Assembly (NCBI GenBank): GCA_900553135.1
Contig: USCO01000001.1
Location: 1-63,700, forward strand
From: an uncultured Eubacteriales bacterium
GTDB lineage: Bacteria > Bacillota > Clostridia > Oscillospirales > Oscillospiraceae
Direction of reading: 5' to 3'
DNA length: 63,700 nucleotides
Notes under the pieces: model-generated
The model's database searches: none
Seen by the model: only the letters and a program-made list of their open reading frames with translations
What the model was told of the DNA's origin: nothing
Position numbers and translations under genes: made by a program
In this document: in pieces, positions 25,211-33,685 of the stretch
How the letters are laid out: each line of letters begins with the position of its first letter
How positions within the stretch are numbered: position 1 is the first letter of the stretch

Positions 25211-26749
25211 ATGAATAACAAAAAGTATTTTATGGGAATCGATACCGGCACCAACTCCAGCAAGGGCGTGATTATCGACCAGGAGTGCAACATCATCGCT
25301 ACCGCCAGCGCGGAGCACGCCATGACCAACCCCAAGCCGGGCCACTATGAGCACGATGCCGACGAGGACTGGTGGGGCGACTTCTGCCGGATCAGTAACA
25401 AGCTGATCGCGGACAGCGGCGTGGACCCCCACGACATTCTGGCCGTAGGCGCCAGCGCCCTGGGAGCGGACTGCCTGCCCGTGGACGAGGAGTGCCGTCC
25501 CCTGCGCAAGGCCATCCTCTACGGAATTGACTCCCGCGCCACCAGGGAGATGGCGGACTTAACCGAACTCTACGGGGAAGAGCAGATCAAGAAATGGTAC
25601 GGCCGCCCCTTATGTTCCTCCGACGTGATGCCCAAGATCCTCTGGATCAAGAACAACGAGCCGGAGGTCTACGCCAGGGCCCACAAATTCATCACTGCCT
25701 CCACCTTCATCACCGCCAAGCTCACCGGCGAGTACGTGGTGGACCGTTTCCTGGGACTGGCCAGCTTCAACCCGCTCTACAACAGCGACGGAACCCCCAA
25801 CCCCGAGCTGTGTAAGCCCATCTGCCGTCCGGACCAGCTCTCCGCTATCAAGGAGGCCAACGACATCGCAGGCACCGTCACCGCCAAAGCCGCGGCCGAG
25901 ACCGGCCTGGCTGAGGGCACTCCGGTAATCACCGGAACCGACGACTCCGGCGCGGAGGCCATCAGCATCGGCGTTGTGGCCCCCGGAAAGATGATGATCC
26001 AGTTCGGCTCCTCCATCTACATGATTCTGGGCACCAAAGAGCTGGTGGACGACGACCGCCTGTGGCGCGAGGAATTCATCGTTCCCGGTCTCTGCGACAT
26101 TTCCGCCGGGACCAACGCCGCCGGTTCCCTGACCAAGTGGTATCGCGACAACCTGTTCCCGGATGCCCTGGCCATCGAGAAGGACGGCGGACCGGACGCT
26201 TACCAGACCATGATGGAGGGCGTGGAGCAGATCGCCCCCGGAAGCGACGGCCTGATCACTCTGCCCTACTTTGCGGGCGAGCGCACCCCCATCAACGATC
26301 CCCTGGCCTGCGGCTGCCTGCTGGGCCTGACCCTGGCCCACACCCGCGCCCATCTCTACCGCAGCGCCTTAGAGTCCGTTGCCTACTCGGTGAACCAGCA
26401 GATCCGCATCATGGAAGCTCACGACAACGTGGACATCGACCAGATCTTCGCAGTGGGCGGCGGCGTGCAGAACCCCCACTGGATGCAGATCGTGGCCGAC
26501 GTGACCGGCAAGGAGATCAACACGCCCCTTGTGACCATCGGAGCCAGCTTCGGCGACGCCATGATGGCTGCAACAGCCGTGAAATACCCGGGCTTCGAGG
26601 ACTTCGCCGCCCTGACCAAGTTCATCAAGCCCGGCTGCACCTTCTACCCCAACCCTGAGGCCCACGAACAGTACAAGGCCTTCCAGGAGGTGTACGACAA
26701 GCTGTACCCGGCTACGGTTGAGCTGATGCACGCGCTGGCAAAACAGTAA
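25211..26749 (+). CDS. FGGY-family carbohydrate kinase (xylulokinase-like)
   Basis: A 512-residue sugar kinase: FMGIDTGTNSSKGVIID at the N-terminus, LYGIDSRAT in the substrate region, FGSSIYMILGTKELVDD as phosphate motif and AVGGGVQNPHWMQIVADVTG as adenosine motif. It is distinct from the LyxK-like kinase at 9490-11028. AGGGTT-type ribosome site (GGAGGG) seven bases upstream. It is the last gene before a bidirectional terminator. It probably phosphorylates the sugar or polyol released by the upstream amidohydrolase and carrier system. Confidence 0.85.
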   Translation: MNNKKYFMGIDTGTNSSKGVIIDQECNIIATASAEHAMTNPKPGHYEHDADEDWWGDFCRISNKLIADSGVDPHDILAVGASALGADCLPVDEECRPLRKAILYGIDSRATREMADLTELYGEEQIKKWYGRPLCSSDVMPKILWIKNNEPEVYARAHKFITASTFITAKLTGEYVVDRFLGLASFNPLYNSDGTPNPELCKPICRPDQLSAIKEANDIAGTVTAKAAAETGLAEGTPVITGTDDSGAEAISIGVVAPGKMMIQFGSSIYMILGTKELVDDDRLWREEFIVPGLCDISAGTNAAGSLTKWYRDNLFPDALAIEKDGGPDAYQTMMEGVEQIAPGSDGLITLPYFAGERTPINDPLACGCLLGLTLAHTRAHLYRSALESVAYSVNQQIRIMEAHDNVDIDQIFAVGGGVQNPHWMQIVADVTGKEINTPLVTIGASFGDAMMAATAVKYPGFEDFAALTKFIKPGCTFYPNPEAHEQYKAFQEVYDKLYPATVELMHALAKQ

Positions 26750-26791
26750 ACACAGCTTTCAAAAGGCGCGCCGCCGGGCGCGCCGAAACAT

Positions 26792-26835
26792 AAAGCAGGC
26801 GGCTTTGTCCACAAAGGGCAAAGCCGCCTGCTTTT
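26792..26835. terminator. Bidirectional terminator
   Basis: AAAGCAGGCGGCTTTG pairs with CAAAGCCGCCTGCTTT, a 16-bp stem flanked by A and T runs, between the convergent kinase and phosphatase genes. A smaller GGCGCG...CGCGCC hairpin sits at 26765-26784. Confidence 0.9.
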
Positions 26836-26854
26836 CTCTGGTTAATGTAATGGG

Positions 26855-27469
26855 TCACTGCAAAAGCTCCTCCAGGTGGCTGCAATCGTTGAGCTCCAGC
26901 AGCCGGCAGATCCCGGTCTCCGGGTCGTACTCCACGGTGGTGATGCTGGCGTTTCCCACCACGATCTCCTCCGCGTCCGGCTGCCCCTTCAGCAGATGCA
27001 CGATAAAATGGGCCAGGGTGCCGCCGTGGGCTACCACCGCCGCGTCCCCGGTCATATGCTCTTTGATGTAGTCCCAGGCCGCAGCGCAGCGCCCGTCCAC
27101 CTGATTTAAGGTCTCGCCTCCCGGAGGCGCCACCGTGGCCGGGTGCTCCCACCAGGCGTTGTACAGCTCCCGGTCCGTGGTCATGATGTCCTCGCCGGTG
27201 CGCCCTTCCCAGGTTCCGTAGCCGATCTCCACCAGCCATGGAAGCCGGGTCACCTGGGCCGTCTGGCTGTCCGCGATGGCCTGGGCCGTCTCCAACGCCC
27301 GCTTCTGGGGGCTGGAGAAGATCATGGACACCGGCCTGCGCTCCATCCCCTTTGCAAGGCAGGCGGCCTGGCGGCGGCCGGTTTCATTTAACGGGATGTC
27401 CTGGCGGCCCTGGATCTTGCCAAGCACGTTCCAGTCCGTCTGTCCATGGCGTATGATGTAGAGCCTCAT
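26855..27469 (-). CDS. Histidine phosphatase (phosphoglycerate mutase-like) family protein
   Basis: A 204-residue phosphohistidine phosphatase. The nucleophile is in LYIIRHGQTDWN, the second arginine in SSPQKRALETA, the catalytic Glu in GGETL and the second His in VVAHGGTLAHF. It could be CobC- or sugar-phosphate-like; the substrate is not evident. Its ATG overlaps the stop of the upstream sigma-like gene (ATGA), so they are translationally coupled. Confidence 0.88.
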   Translation of the reverse strand: MRLYIIRHGQTDWNVLGKIQGRQDIPLNETGRRQAACLAKGMERRPVSMIFSSPQKRALETAQAIADSQTAQVTRLPWLVEIGYGTWEGRTGEDIMTTDRELYNAWWEHPATVAPPGGETLNQVDGRCAAAWDYIKEHMTGDAAVVAHGGTLAHFIVHLLKGQPDAEEIVVGNASITTVEYDPETGICRLLELNDCSHLEELLQ

Positions 27470-28008
27470 TCCGTCTCCCCTCCCGCCGCAGCCGTGTCTC
27501 CGCTGACCGTCAGCGCGTCCAGCGCCAGCTTCATGATGTCCCGAATCTCCTCCTCGGTCATCTTCATCTTCTCTGCCAGCTCCGCCACGGTCGCCTCCCG
27601 GCCCAGTTCCCCGGCCAAATGCTGGGAAACGATCTGCAGCGCATTGACCCTGGCCGCCATGTTCTCCTCCACCTCCAGCTCGGCTTCCTGCTCCCGGACG
27701 GCTTCCTCCACCGCTTCCCGGACTCTTTGGTCCAGGAGGGATTCCCACTCCGTGGCGCCGTCGTACTCCACCGCGGCCAGGGTGAGGGCGGTATTGGCCT
27801 CCTGCACAATGTCCGCCATGGGAAGCCTGCTGCCCTCGTACTCTTTGGCGATGGAGAGAACCTTTTGCAGATTCCCCTCCACCAGGCGCTTGCGGGCCTG
27901 AACCTCTCCGGCGGCCGTCCGCTCCAAAATCCGGGCTTCCTCCTCTGCGCTCATGGGAGCAATCTGCCCCATCTCCTCCAGATACATTTCATAAAAATCC
28001 TGTGCCAT
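27466..28008 (-). CDS. Sigma-70-like protein with regions 1.2, 2.1-2.2 and 3 only
   Basis: A 180-residue protein. Residues 4-35 resemble sigma region 1.2 (FYEMYLEEMGQIAPMSAEEE) and 36-80 regions 2.1-2.2 (RLVEGNLQKVLSIAKEYEG, LPMADIVQEAN). Where regions 2.3-2.4 should recognise the -10 box there is an acidic helix (residues 82-116, rich in Glu). Region 3 follows (LAGELGREATVAELAEKM), and region 4 is absent. It should bind core polymerase but not promoters. The ATG at 28008 has AGGAG upstream. It sits in an operon between an M14 gene and the phosphatase. Confidence 0.7.
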   Translation of the reverse strand: MAQDFYEMYLEEMGQIAPMSAEEEARILERTAAGEVQARKRLVEGNLQKVLSIAKEYEGSRLPMADIVQEANTALTLAAVEYDGATEWESLLDQRVREAVEEAVREQEAELEVEENMAARVNALQIVSQHLAGELGREATVAELAEKMKMTEEEIRDIMKLALDALTVSGDTAAAGGETE

Positions 28009-28042
28009 ATTCGATTCTCCTGATCTCTCTTGCTTCCGGCAT

Positions 28043-28978
28043 TTACTCGTGGAGCCGCCGGATAATTTTAAATACAACCGTCCCCTCCATCACCAGAGGC
28101 GAGGAGTGGGCGAAAAACACGATGCCGTCCGTTGGGGACAAAATGCGGCTCACCGTCTCCCCCACCTGGGGATCCACCACGCTGGCCAGCACATCCCCTC
28201 TGCGCACCTCCTGGCCCGGCGCAAAGCCCTGGCAGTAGATACCCGGCCGGTCCGCCAGCACGTCCGTCATGTCGCTCTCGTGAACCACGCTGGCGATATA
28301 ACCGCTGTGGCTGGTGTAGCGCAGGATACCCATGCGGGTCAGAAAGCGCAGCACGCTGGCCACTCCCTGGCGGGCGCTGGCCTGGTCGATCCGGTCCGTG
28401 GCGCTGGTGTACACGGAGAATGCGCTGGTGTCCCAGAGCTGCCAGTTGTAATTCAGGGTGGTGGTGTCGTAGGGCTGGGGCGTGCGGATCACCACATAGG
28501 GCAGGCCGAATAAATTGGCCAGGCTGGGGCTCTGCCGCCCCGTCTCCATCATCCGCACGTGGGGCACGAACTCGCCAGGCATGTAAAAGCTGGTGAACTG
28601 CACGCCGTAGCTGTACTCCCGGACCCGGGCGAACACGCCGTCCGCGATCCGCTCCGTGGTTTCGCCCCCGGCGCGGCCGGGAAACATGCGGTTGATATCC
28701 GAGCTGTCCGCGGCCCAGAACCGTTTGCCGATGTTCATGGAATAGTAATTGACTGCGGGGATCACCAGGATTTCATTGTTGTTCACAATGGCCCCCTTGG
28801 CTTCCAGCTCGGTCAGGGCCTTCACCAGCTGGGAGCAGACGTACATCTGCTGCACCTCGTTGCCCCTCAGGGCTCCCACCACGCAGGCGGCCTTGTCCCC
28901 TCTGCCGAAATGGTAGCCGTAAACCTCCATATCCTCCCGGTACAGGCCGGGCAGGGACCAGATCAGTTCCTTTCTCAC
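28043..28978 (-). CDS. M14/aspartoacylase-family protein lacking zinc ligands
   Basis: A 311-residue protein of the succinylglutamate desuccinylase/aspartoacylase group, paralogous to the upstream gene. Where the active partner has HGDE, this one has RGNE; where the partner has LDLHAS it has VQFTSF; and the partner's catalytic VVEMG region is SVYTSA. The substrate-loop motif DINRMFPG is kept, as is the C-terminal beta domain (YCQGFAPGQEVRRGDVL). It is probably catalytically inactive. Its start overlaps the partner's stop by ATGA. Confidence 0.8.
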   Translation of the reverse strand: MRKELIWSLPGLYREDMEVYGYHFGRGDKAACVVGALRGNEVQQMYVCSQLVKALTELEAKGAIVNNNEILVIPAVNYYSMNIGKRFWAADSSDINRMFPGRAGGETTERIADGVFARVREYSYGVQFTSFYMPGEFVPHVRMMETGRQSPSLANLFGLPYVVIRTPQPYDTTTLNYNWQLWDTSAFSVYTSATDRIDQASARQGVASVLRFLTRMGILRYTSHSGYIASVVHESDMTDVLADRPGIYCQGFAPGQEVRRGDVLASVVDPQVGETVSRILSPTDGIVFFAHSSPLVMEGTVVFKIIRRLHE

Positions 28979-29913
28979 CGGTAATCACCTCCCAACACCC
29001 GGGCCAGCAGGGAACCCGGGGACACCACCGGGTATTCCCGCAGCGTGAACAGCATCCCCTTAAGGGGGGAGAACACCTCTTCCTCCACGGTTCCCTCCAG
29101 GGGATTTAAAATACGGCCGATCAGCTCCCCCTTCTCCACATTGATCCAGTGCCGCACACAAGGCGCAAAAATGCCGGGACGGCCTGCGCTTACAAAGCCC
29201 ACCTCCCCGTCCCGGGACACAATGGGCTCCTTGGGCTTTGCGGTCTCCCCTTCCCAGATTCCCATTTCCTTCATCAGGGCGAAGATTCCGTCCACCAGCT
29301 GAAAGACGTATTGTTCCGTGATGCGCATCCCCACGCCCATCTCCACCACCAGGGTGGGCACACCCATGGCGTTTAGGCTGTGGGCCAGGGTGGATTCCAG
29401 CACCGTGGCCGCCTCGTACACCCAGACAAAGTCCACGTTCAGCTTCCTTGCATAGGGCAGCAGGCGGTCCGCGGTCTCCGCGCTCATGCGCACCTGGGGA
29501 ATCTCCCGCAGGAAAATATTGCTGGCGTGGAGGTCCAGGCACAGATCCGCGCCCGCCAGATCCATGACAATCTTGTGGGCCACGTGTTCGGGCATGGAGG
29601 TCTGCGCTTCCCCGGGGAAGGTGCGGTTCATATCCAGGTCAAAGCCCGGAACGCCGCGGGTGACAGAGTCCAACCCCAGGGGATTTAACGCCGGATACAG
29701 CTCTACCACCCCTTTTAAGTTCTCCATCCGCTCCCGGATCCTGCGGATCAGCTCATAACACACGTACTGCCCCTCCAGCTCGTCCCCATGGATGCCGGTC
29801 ACCACGCAGAAGCGTTTTTCCGCTCCCGTAGGGGTCAGGGGGCGAATCACCTGCTTGCGGATTTTTAAATGCTCCTGGACGGCCAGGCCCACGCTGACCA
29901 CAGTCTCCACCAT
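28975..29913 (-). CDS. M14-family zinc deacylase (succinylglutamate desuccinylase/aspartoacylase type)
   Basis: A 312-residue enzyme. The zinc ligands are in TGIHGDELEGQ (His, Glu) and CLDLHASN (His), the substrate arginine in DMNRTFPGE, and the catalytic Glu in LVVEMGVG. A C-terminal beta domain follows (GRPGIFAPCVRHWINVEKGEL). Such enzymes remove acyl groups from N-acyl amino acids. It is the first gene of an operon with its degenerate paralogue, the sigma-like gene and the phosphatase, and is divergent from a LysR gene. Confidence 0.85.
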   Translation of the reverse strand: MVETVVSVGLAVQEHLKIRKQVIRPLTPTGAEKRFCVVTGIHGDELEGQYVCYELIRRIRERMENLKGVVELYPALNPLGLDSVTRGVPGFDLDMNRTFPGEAQTSMPEHVAHKIVMDLAGADLCLDLHASNIFLREIPQVRMSAETADRLLPYARKLNVDFVWVYEAATVLESTLAHSLNAMGVPTLVVEMGVGMRITEQYVFQLVDGIFALMKEMGIWEGETAKPKEPIVSRDGEVGFVSAGRPGIFAPCVRHWINVEKGELIGRILNPLEGTVEEEVFSPLKGMLFTLREYPVVSPGSLLARVLGGDYR

Positions 29914-29956
29914 AATCTCTCTTCCACCTTTGTAAGTATTGTCAGTACCAGCAATA

Positions 29957-29991
29957 TGTCCAAAGAAACGGGAATCCCGCCGCTTTGGACA
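29957..29991. promoter_or_regulatory. Nested palindrome in the divergent LysR/M14 gap
   Basis: Perfect 9-bp arms TGTCCAAAG / CTTTGGACA enclose a second dyad CGGGAATCCCG. No T-tract follows on either strand, so it is probably a regulator site or a leader-RNA structure rather than a terminator. It lies 44 bp upstream of the M14 gene. The rest of the 284-bp gap 29914-30197 holds the divergent promoters. Confidence 0.65.
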
Positions 29992-30197
29992 CTCGCCGCA
30001 CCGCCTTTTGAACTAATAATAAGGATAATCGATGCGGCTGCATAAGTCAAGATCTTCCAAAACCCGGAGACCGGCGCCTCCTCCCCGGCCTCCCCCCGCC
30101 GCATCCCGGCATAATTTGCGAAAATACCATGGGAACATCTTTACAAAGCTTCTGTAAACGTGATAATATAGAGCTAGTTTATAAGGAGGGCTTAATA

Positions 30198-31073
30198 ATG
30201 GATATCAATTATGAACTATATAAGGTATTTTACCACGTTGCCACCACGCTCAGCTTCTCGGAAGCCTCCAAGCAGCTGTTTATCTCCCAGTCCGCGGTCA
30301 GCCAGTCCATCAAGGTGCTGGAAAAGAAGCTGAGTCAGCCCCTTTTCATCCGCAGCACGAAAAAGGTTCAGCTCACCCCAGAAGGCGAGATTCTGTTAAA
30401 GCACGTGGAGCCCGCCATGAATCTGATCCGCAAGGGCGAGAATCAGCTTTTAGAGGCCCACACCTTAAACGGCGGGCAGCTGCGCATCGGCGCCAGCGAC
30501 ACCATATGCCGCTACTACCTGGTTCCCTATCTGAATCAGTTTCACAAGGAATACCCGGGCATCCACATAAAGGTCACCAACCAGACCTCCATCGAGTGCG
30601 CCCGTTTCCTGGAAAACGGACAGGCGGACTTTATCGTGACCAACTATCCCAACTCCGCCCTGACCGGCAATTTAAATATCCGGGTGATCAACGAGTTCTC
30701 CGATGTGTTCGTGGCAAACGCGGCGGCATTCCCCCTCACGGGGCGTCCCATCTCCCTGGACGAGCTTTTAGACTACCCCATCATGATGCTGGACCGCAAG
30801 AGCACCACCAGCGAATTCCTCCACCAGATCTTCCAGAAGAGCCAGCTGGACCTGGTGCCTGAGATCGAGCTGTCCAGCAACGACCTGCTGATCGACCTGG
30901 CCCGCATCGGCCTTGGCATCGCCTTTGTTCCGGACTTCTGTATCCCGAAGGACGACCCGGACCTGTTCATCCTGGAGCTCACCGAGAGCCTTCCCACCCG
31001 CCAGATGGTGGTGGCCTACAACGAGAGTCTGCCCGTTTCCCAGGCCGCCAGACAATTTATGGAACTGCTTTAG
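30198..31073 (+). CDS. LysR-family transcriptional regulator
   Basis: A 291-residue LysR regulator: N-terminal winged helix (MDINYELYKVFYHVATTLSF, with LFISQSAVSQSIKVLEKKL as recognition helix) and a periplasmic-binding-like effector domain (about 90-291). The ATG at 30198 follows AAGGAGGG and places the HTH at the usual position. It is divergent from the M14 operon and is its likely regulator. Its last codons overlap the convergent helicase gene by 4 bp. Confidence 0.88.
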   Translation: MDINYELYKVFYHVATTLSFSEASKQLFISQSAVSQSIKVLEKKLSQPLFIRSTKKVQLTPEGEILLKHVEPAMNLIRKGENQLLEAHTLNGGQLRIGASDTICRYYLVPYLNQFHKEYPGIHIKVTNQTSIECARFLENGQADFIVTNYPNSALTGNLNIRVINEFSDVFVANAAAFPLTGRPISLDELLDYPIMMLDRKSTTSEFLHQIFQKSQLDLVPEIELSSNDLLIDLARIGLGIAFVPDFCIPKDDPDLFILELTESLPTRQMVVAYNESLPVSQAARQFMELL

Positions 31074-33574
31074 GGCGTTTGCGGATCGGTACGCAGATCG
31101 TCTTTCGGAGCTCCGGGCGTTTCATTTCCCAGATGTTCCCAGAAATCAGCGACCGCCCGGCGCACGTTGCGCCGGTTAACCACGGTGTAACGCTCCCACT
31201 CCCTGGGAAACAGGGCCTGGTAGTCGGATTTCAGAAAGCGGTCGTCCAACAGGGCGATCACGCCCTGGTCCGTAGCCGTGCGGATCACCCGGCCGGCCGC
31301 CTGCATCACTTTGTTCATGCCCGGGTACTGGTAGGCGTAGGAAAAGCCCTGGCCGCCGTGCTCGTCGAAATATTCCCGCAGGATCTCCTGCTCCACGTTC
31401 ACCTGAGGCAGCCCGGTGCCGATCACAATGGCCCCGATGAGCTGCTCTTCTTTCAAGTCGATTCCCTCGGAAAAAATCCCCCCCATCACGCAGAGTGCCG
31501 CCAGGGACCTCCCGTCGCCCGGCCTGGCGAACCGCGCCAGAAATTCCTCCCGCTCCTCCTCCCGCATGTGGCTGGACTGGGAGATCCAGGCAAAGGGAAG
31601 CTCCCCCCGCTCTTCCAGCTGCACAAACACCTCCTCCACGGCGTGGAGGTACTGGTAGGATGGGCAGAACACCATGTAATTCCCCTTTCTCGCGCCCACG
31701 ATCTCCACGATGTAACCGGCCACCCGCTCGTATTCCCGGCGGTTCCTGCGGCGGTAGATGCTGCTGACGTCGGAGGCGGCCACAATCAGGCGGTTTTCCG
31801 AATCAAAGGGCGAGTTGGCGTAGACCGCGTACTCCGACTGGTCCCCGCTGAGCAGCTCCTTGTAATACTGGATCGGCAGCAGGGTGGCGGAGAAAAACAG
31901 GGTGGAGCGGCCCTGGTCCAGGCATTCCCGCAGGTTCACCGAAGGATTTATGCACATCAGCTTAACCAAAAAGCTGCCGTCCTCCAGCAGCCGGGAATAG
32001 ATCCGGTAGTTATCGTCCAACCGGTCGTGGACGTAGAGAAAGTCCCGCACCTGGAAATAGAAGTCCAGCACCAGATCCCGGTCCCCGAATTCCAGGTGTT
32101 CGTTCATAAAGGCTTCCAGCTCGCTGAACAAACCGGACAGCTCCAGATACAGCAGGTTCACGTCCTCCAGAAGCTGGTAGTCCCTTCCCAGCACGGAGCG
32201 CTGCCGCACTCCCTCCTCGCCGCCCTCCTCAGCCGCAAAGGCCCGCTTTAAATTCAACAGTTCCTTATTGCACCGCTCCAGCTGGCGCACCGTGCGCTCC
32301 GCTCCGTCCTTGCCCTTTAAAATCCGCTTGACCAGCAGAAAATCCTCCTTCAGCAGGCCGGCGCTGAACATCTCCCTGGCCCGAGGTACCAGGTTGTGGG
32401 CCTCGTCCACCAGGAACAGGTACTCTCCCGGCGTGCTGCCTTCGGCAAAATACCGTTTGAGCCGCACATTGGGGTCGAACACGTAATTGTAGTCGCAGAT
32501 GATGCCGTCCGCCCAGTTGGTGATATCCAGGCAAAACTCAAAGGGACACACGTTGTGGCGCTTTGCGTACTCCAGCACCAGCTCCCGGGTAATCCCCATC
32601 TCCTCGTGGAGAATGTCGTACACCGCGTCGTTCACCCGGTCGTAGTGCCCCTTGGCCACCGGACAGGTCTCCGGGTTGCAGTCCGGCTTGTCCAGGACGC
32701 ACAGCTTTTCCTTTGCCGTGATGGTCACGGTGGTGAAATAGAGCTGCTGCAGGTCCCGCATCACCCGAAAGGCGTCCTCGGCCACGCTGCGGGTGATGCT
32801 CTTGGCCGTCAGATAGAACAATTTATCCCCCGTGCCCTCCCCCATTGCCTTGAGGCTGGGAAATACGGTGGACAAGGTCTTGCCCACGCCGGTGGGCGCC
32901 TGGATGAACAGGTTTCGTCCCTGGTCGATGCTGCGGTAAACCGCAGCGGCCAGCCCCTTCTGACCATCCCGGTAGGCGTAGGGGAACTGCAAATCCTTTA
33001 GAGACTGCTGCCGCCTGAGCCCGTGGAGATACTGGAACCTGGCCCACTTCACGTACTCGTGGACCAATCCCAGAAACCACTCCTCAAGCTCCTCAAAGGA
33101 GTAGTCGAAGCGGAACCGCCGCACCTCCTCGGACTCGATGTTGCAGTAGGTGATCTGCACGCCCATGGCGGCAAGCTCCCGGTCGCAGGCCAGGAAGTAA
33201 GCGTAGCACTTGGCCTGGGCCAAGTGGACCGGGTCCGCATCCTCCAGGTATTTTAAATCCATATAAATGCACTTGATCTCGTCAATCACACAGCCGGCCG
33301 CCTCCTCGATCACGCCGTCGGCCCGCCCTTCCACCAGAAGCTTAAACTCCTCCTCGTCCACGGTGTGCTTTAAGCTCACCTCGGCCCGGTACTCACTGCC
33401 CATGCGCTTCTGAATCTTGCGGTGCAGGCGTCCGCCCGCCTGCATGGCCTCCTTCTTGGCTCCGGCGGTCCGGCGGTTGTCCAGGTCTCCGCTCCTGAGG
33501 ACGAACTCCACCAGATTGCGCACCGATATTCGAATGACTGACTGCGATCTCTCCTCCACAGCGGGCCTCCTCAC
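31070..33574 (-). CDS. XPD/DinG-type Fe-S DNA helicase with N-terminal PD-(D/E)XK nuclease domain
   Basis: An 834-residue superfamily 2 helicase. The N-terminal 200 residues carry a RecB/Cas4-like nuclease core (EGRADGVIEE ... VIDEIKC). The helicase has Walker A QAPTGVGKT, the Fe-S cysteines C-x6-C-x4-C (CVLDKPDCNPETC) plus CPFEFC, the DEAH box (VDEAHN), and motif VI QAAGRVIRT. It should unwind and trim DNA in repair. Start is uncertain: GTG at 33574 opens the frame, but no ideal ribosome site precedes it. It appears monocistronic. Confidence 0.85.
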   Translation of the reverse strand: MRRPAVEERSQSVIRISVRNLVEFVLRSGDLDNRRTAGAKKEAMQAGGRLHRKIQKRMGSEYRAEVSLKHTVDEEEFKLLVEGRADGVIEEAAGCVIDEIKCIYMDLKYLEDADPVHLAQAKCYAYFLACDRELAAMGVQITYCNIESEEVRRFRFDYSFEELEEWFLGLVHEYVKWARFQYLHGLRRQQSLKDLQFPYAYRDGQKGLAAAVYRSIDQGRNLFIQAPTGVGKTLSTVFPSLKAMGEGTGDKLFYLTAKSITRSVAEDAFRVMRDLQQLYFTTVTITAKEKLCVLDKPDCNPETCPVAKGHYDRVNDAVYDILHEEMGITRELVLEYAKRHNVCPFEFCLDITNWADGIICDYNYVFDPNVRLKRYFAEGSTPGEYLFLVDEAHNLVPRAREMFSAGLLKEDFLLVKRILKGKDGAERTVRQLERCNKELLNLKRAFAAEEGGEEGVRQRSVLGRDYQLLEDVNLLYLELSGLFSELEAFMNEHLEFGDRDLVLDFYFQVRDFLYVHDRLDDNYRIYSRLLEDGSFLVKLMCINPSVNLRECLDQGRSTLFFSATLLPIQYYKELLSGDQSEYAVYANSPFDSENRLIVAASDVSSIYRRRNRREYERVAGYIVEIVGARKGNYMVFCPSYQYLHAVEEVFVQLEERGELPFAWISQSSHMREEEREEFLARFARPGDGRSLAALCVMGGIFSEGIDLKEEQLIGAIVIGTGLPQVNVEQEILREYFDEHGGQGFSYAYQYPGMNKVMQAAGRVIRTATDQGVIALLDDRFLKSDYQALFPREWERYTVVNRRNVRRAVADFWEHLGNETPGAPKDDLRTDPQTP

Positions 33575-33610
33575 AATTCTTGCATTTATGCCGTCCTTTC
33601 ATGATAACAC

Positions 33611-33653
33611 AAAACAGGGCGGATTGCAAACACACGTTCACAATCCGCCCTGT
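33611..33653 (-). terminator. Terminator of the HPr-like gene
   Basis: ACAGGGCGGATTG pairs with CAATCCGCCCTGT (13 bp), followed on the minus strand by TTTTG. Confidence 0.85.
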
Positions 33654-33685
33654 CCTGCTCGTTCAAGCGTTGGTTTTCAATTCAG

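Noticed and set aside
29865..30104. 79-codon minus-strand frame with a hydrophobic stretch upstream of the M14 gene
   Set aside because: It overlaps the M14 start and the palindrome and has no ribosome site.
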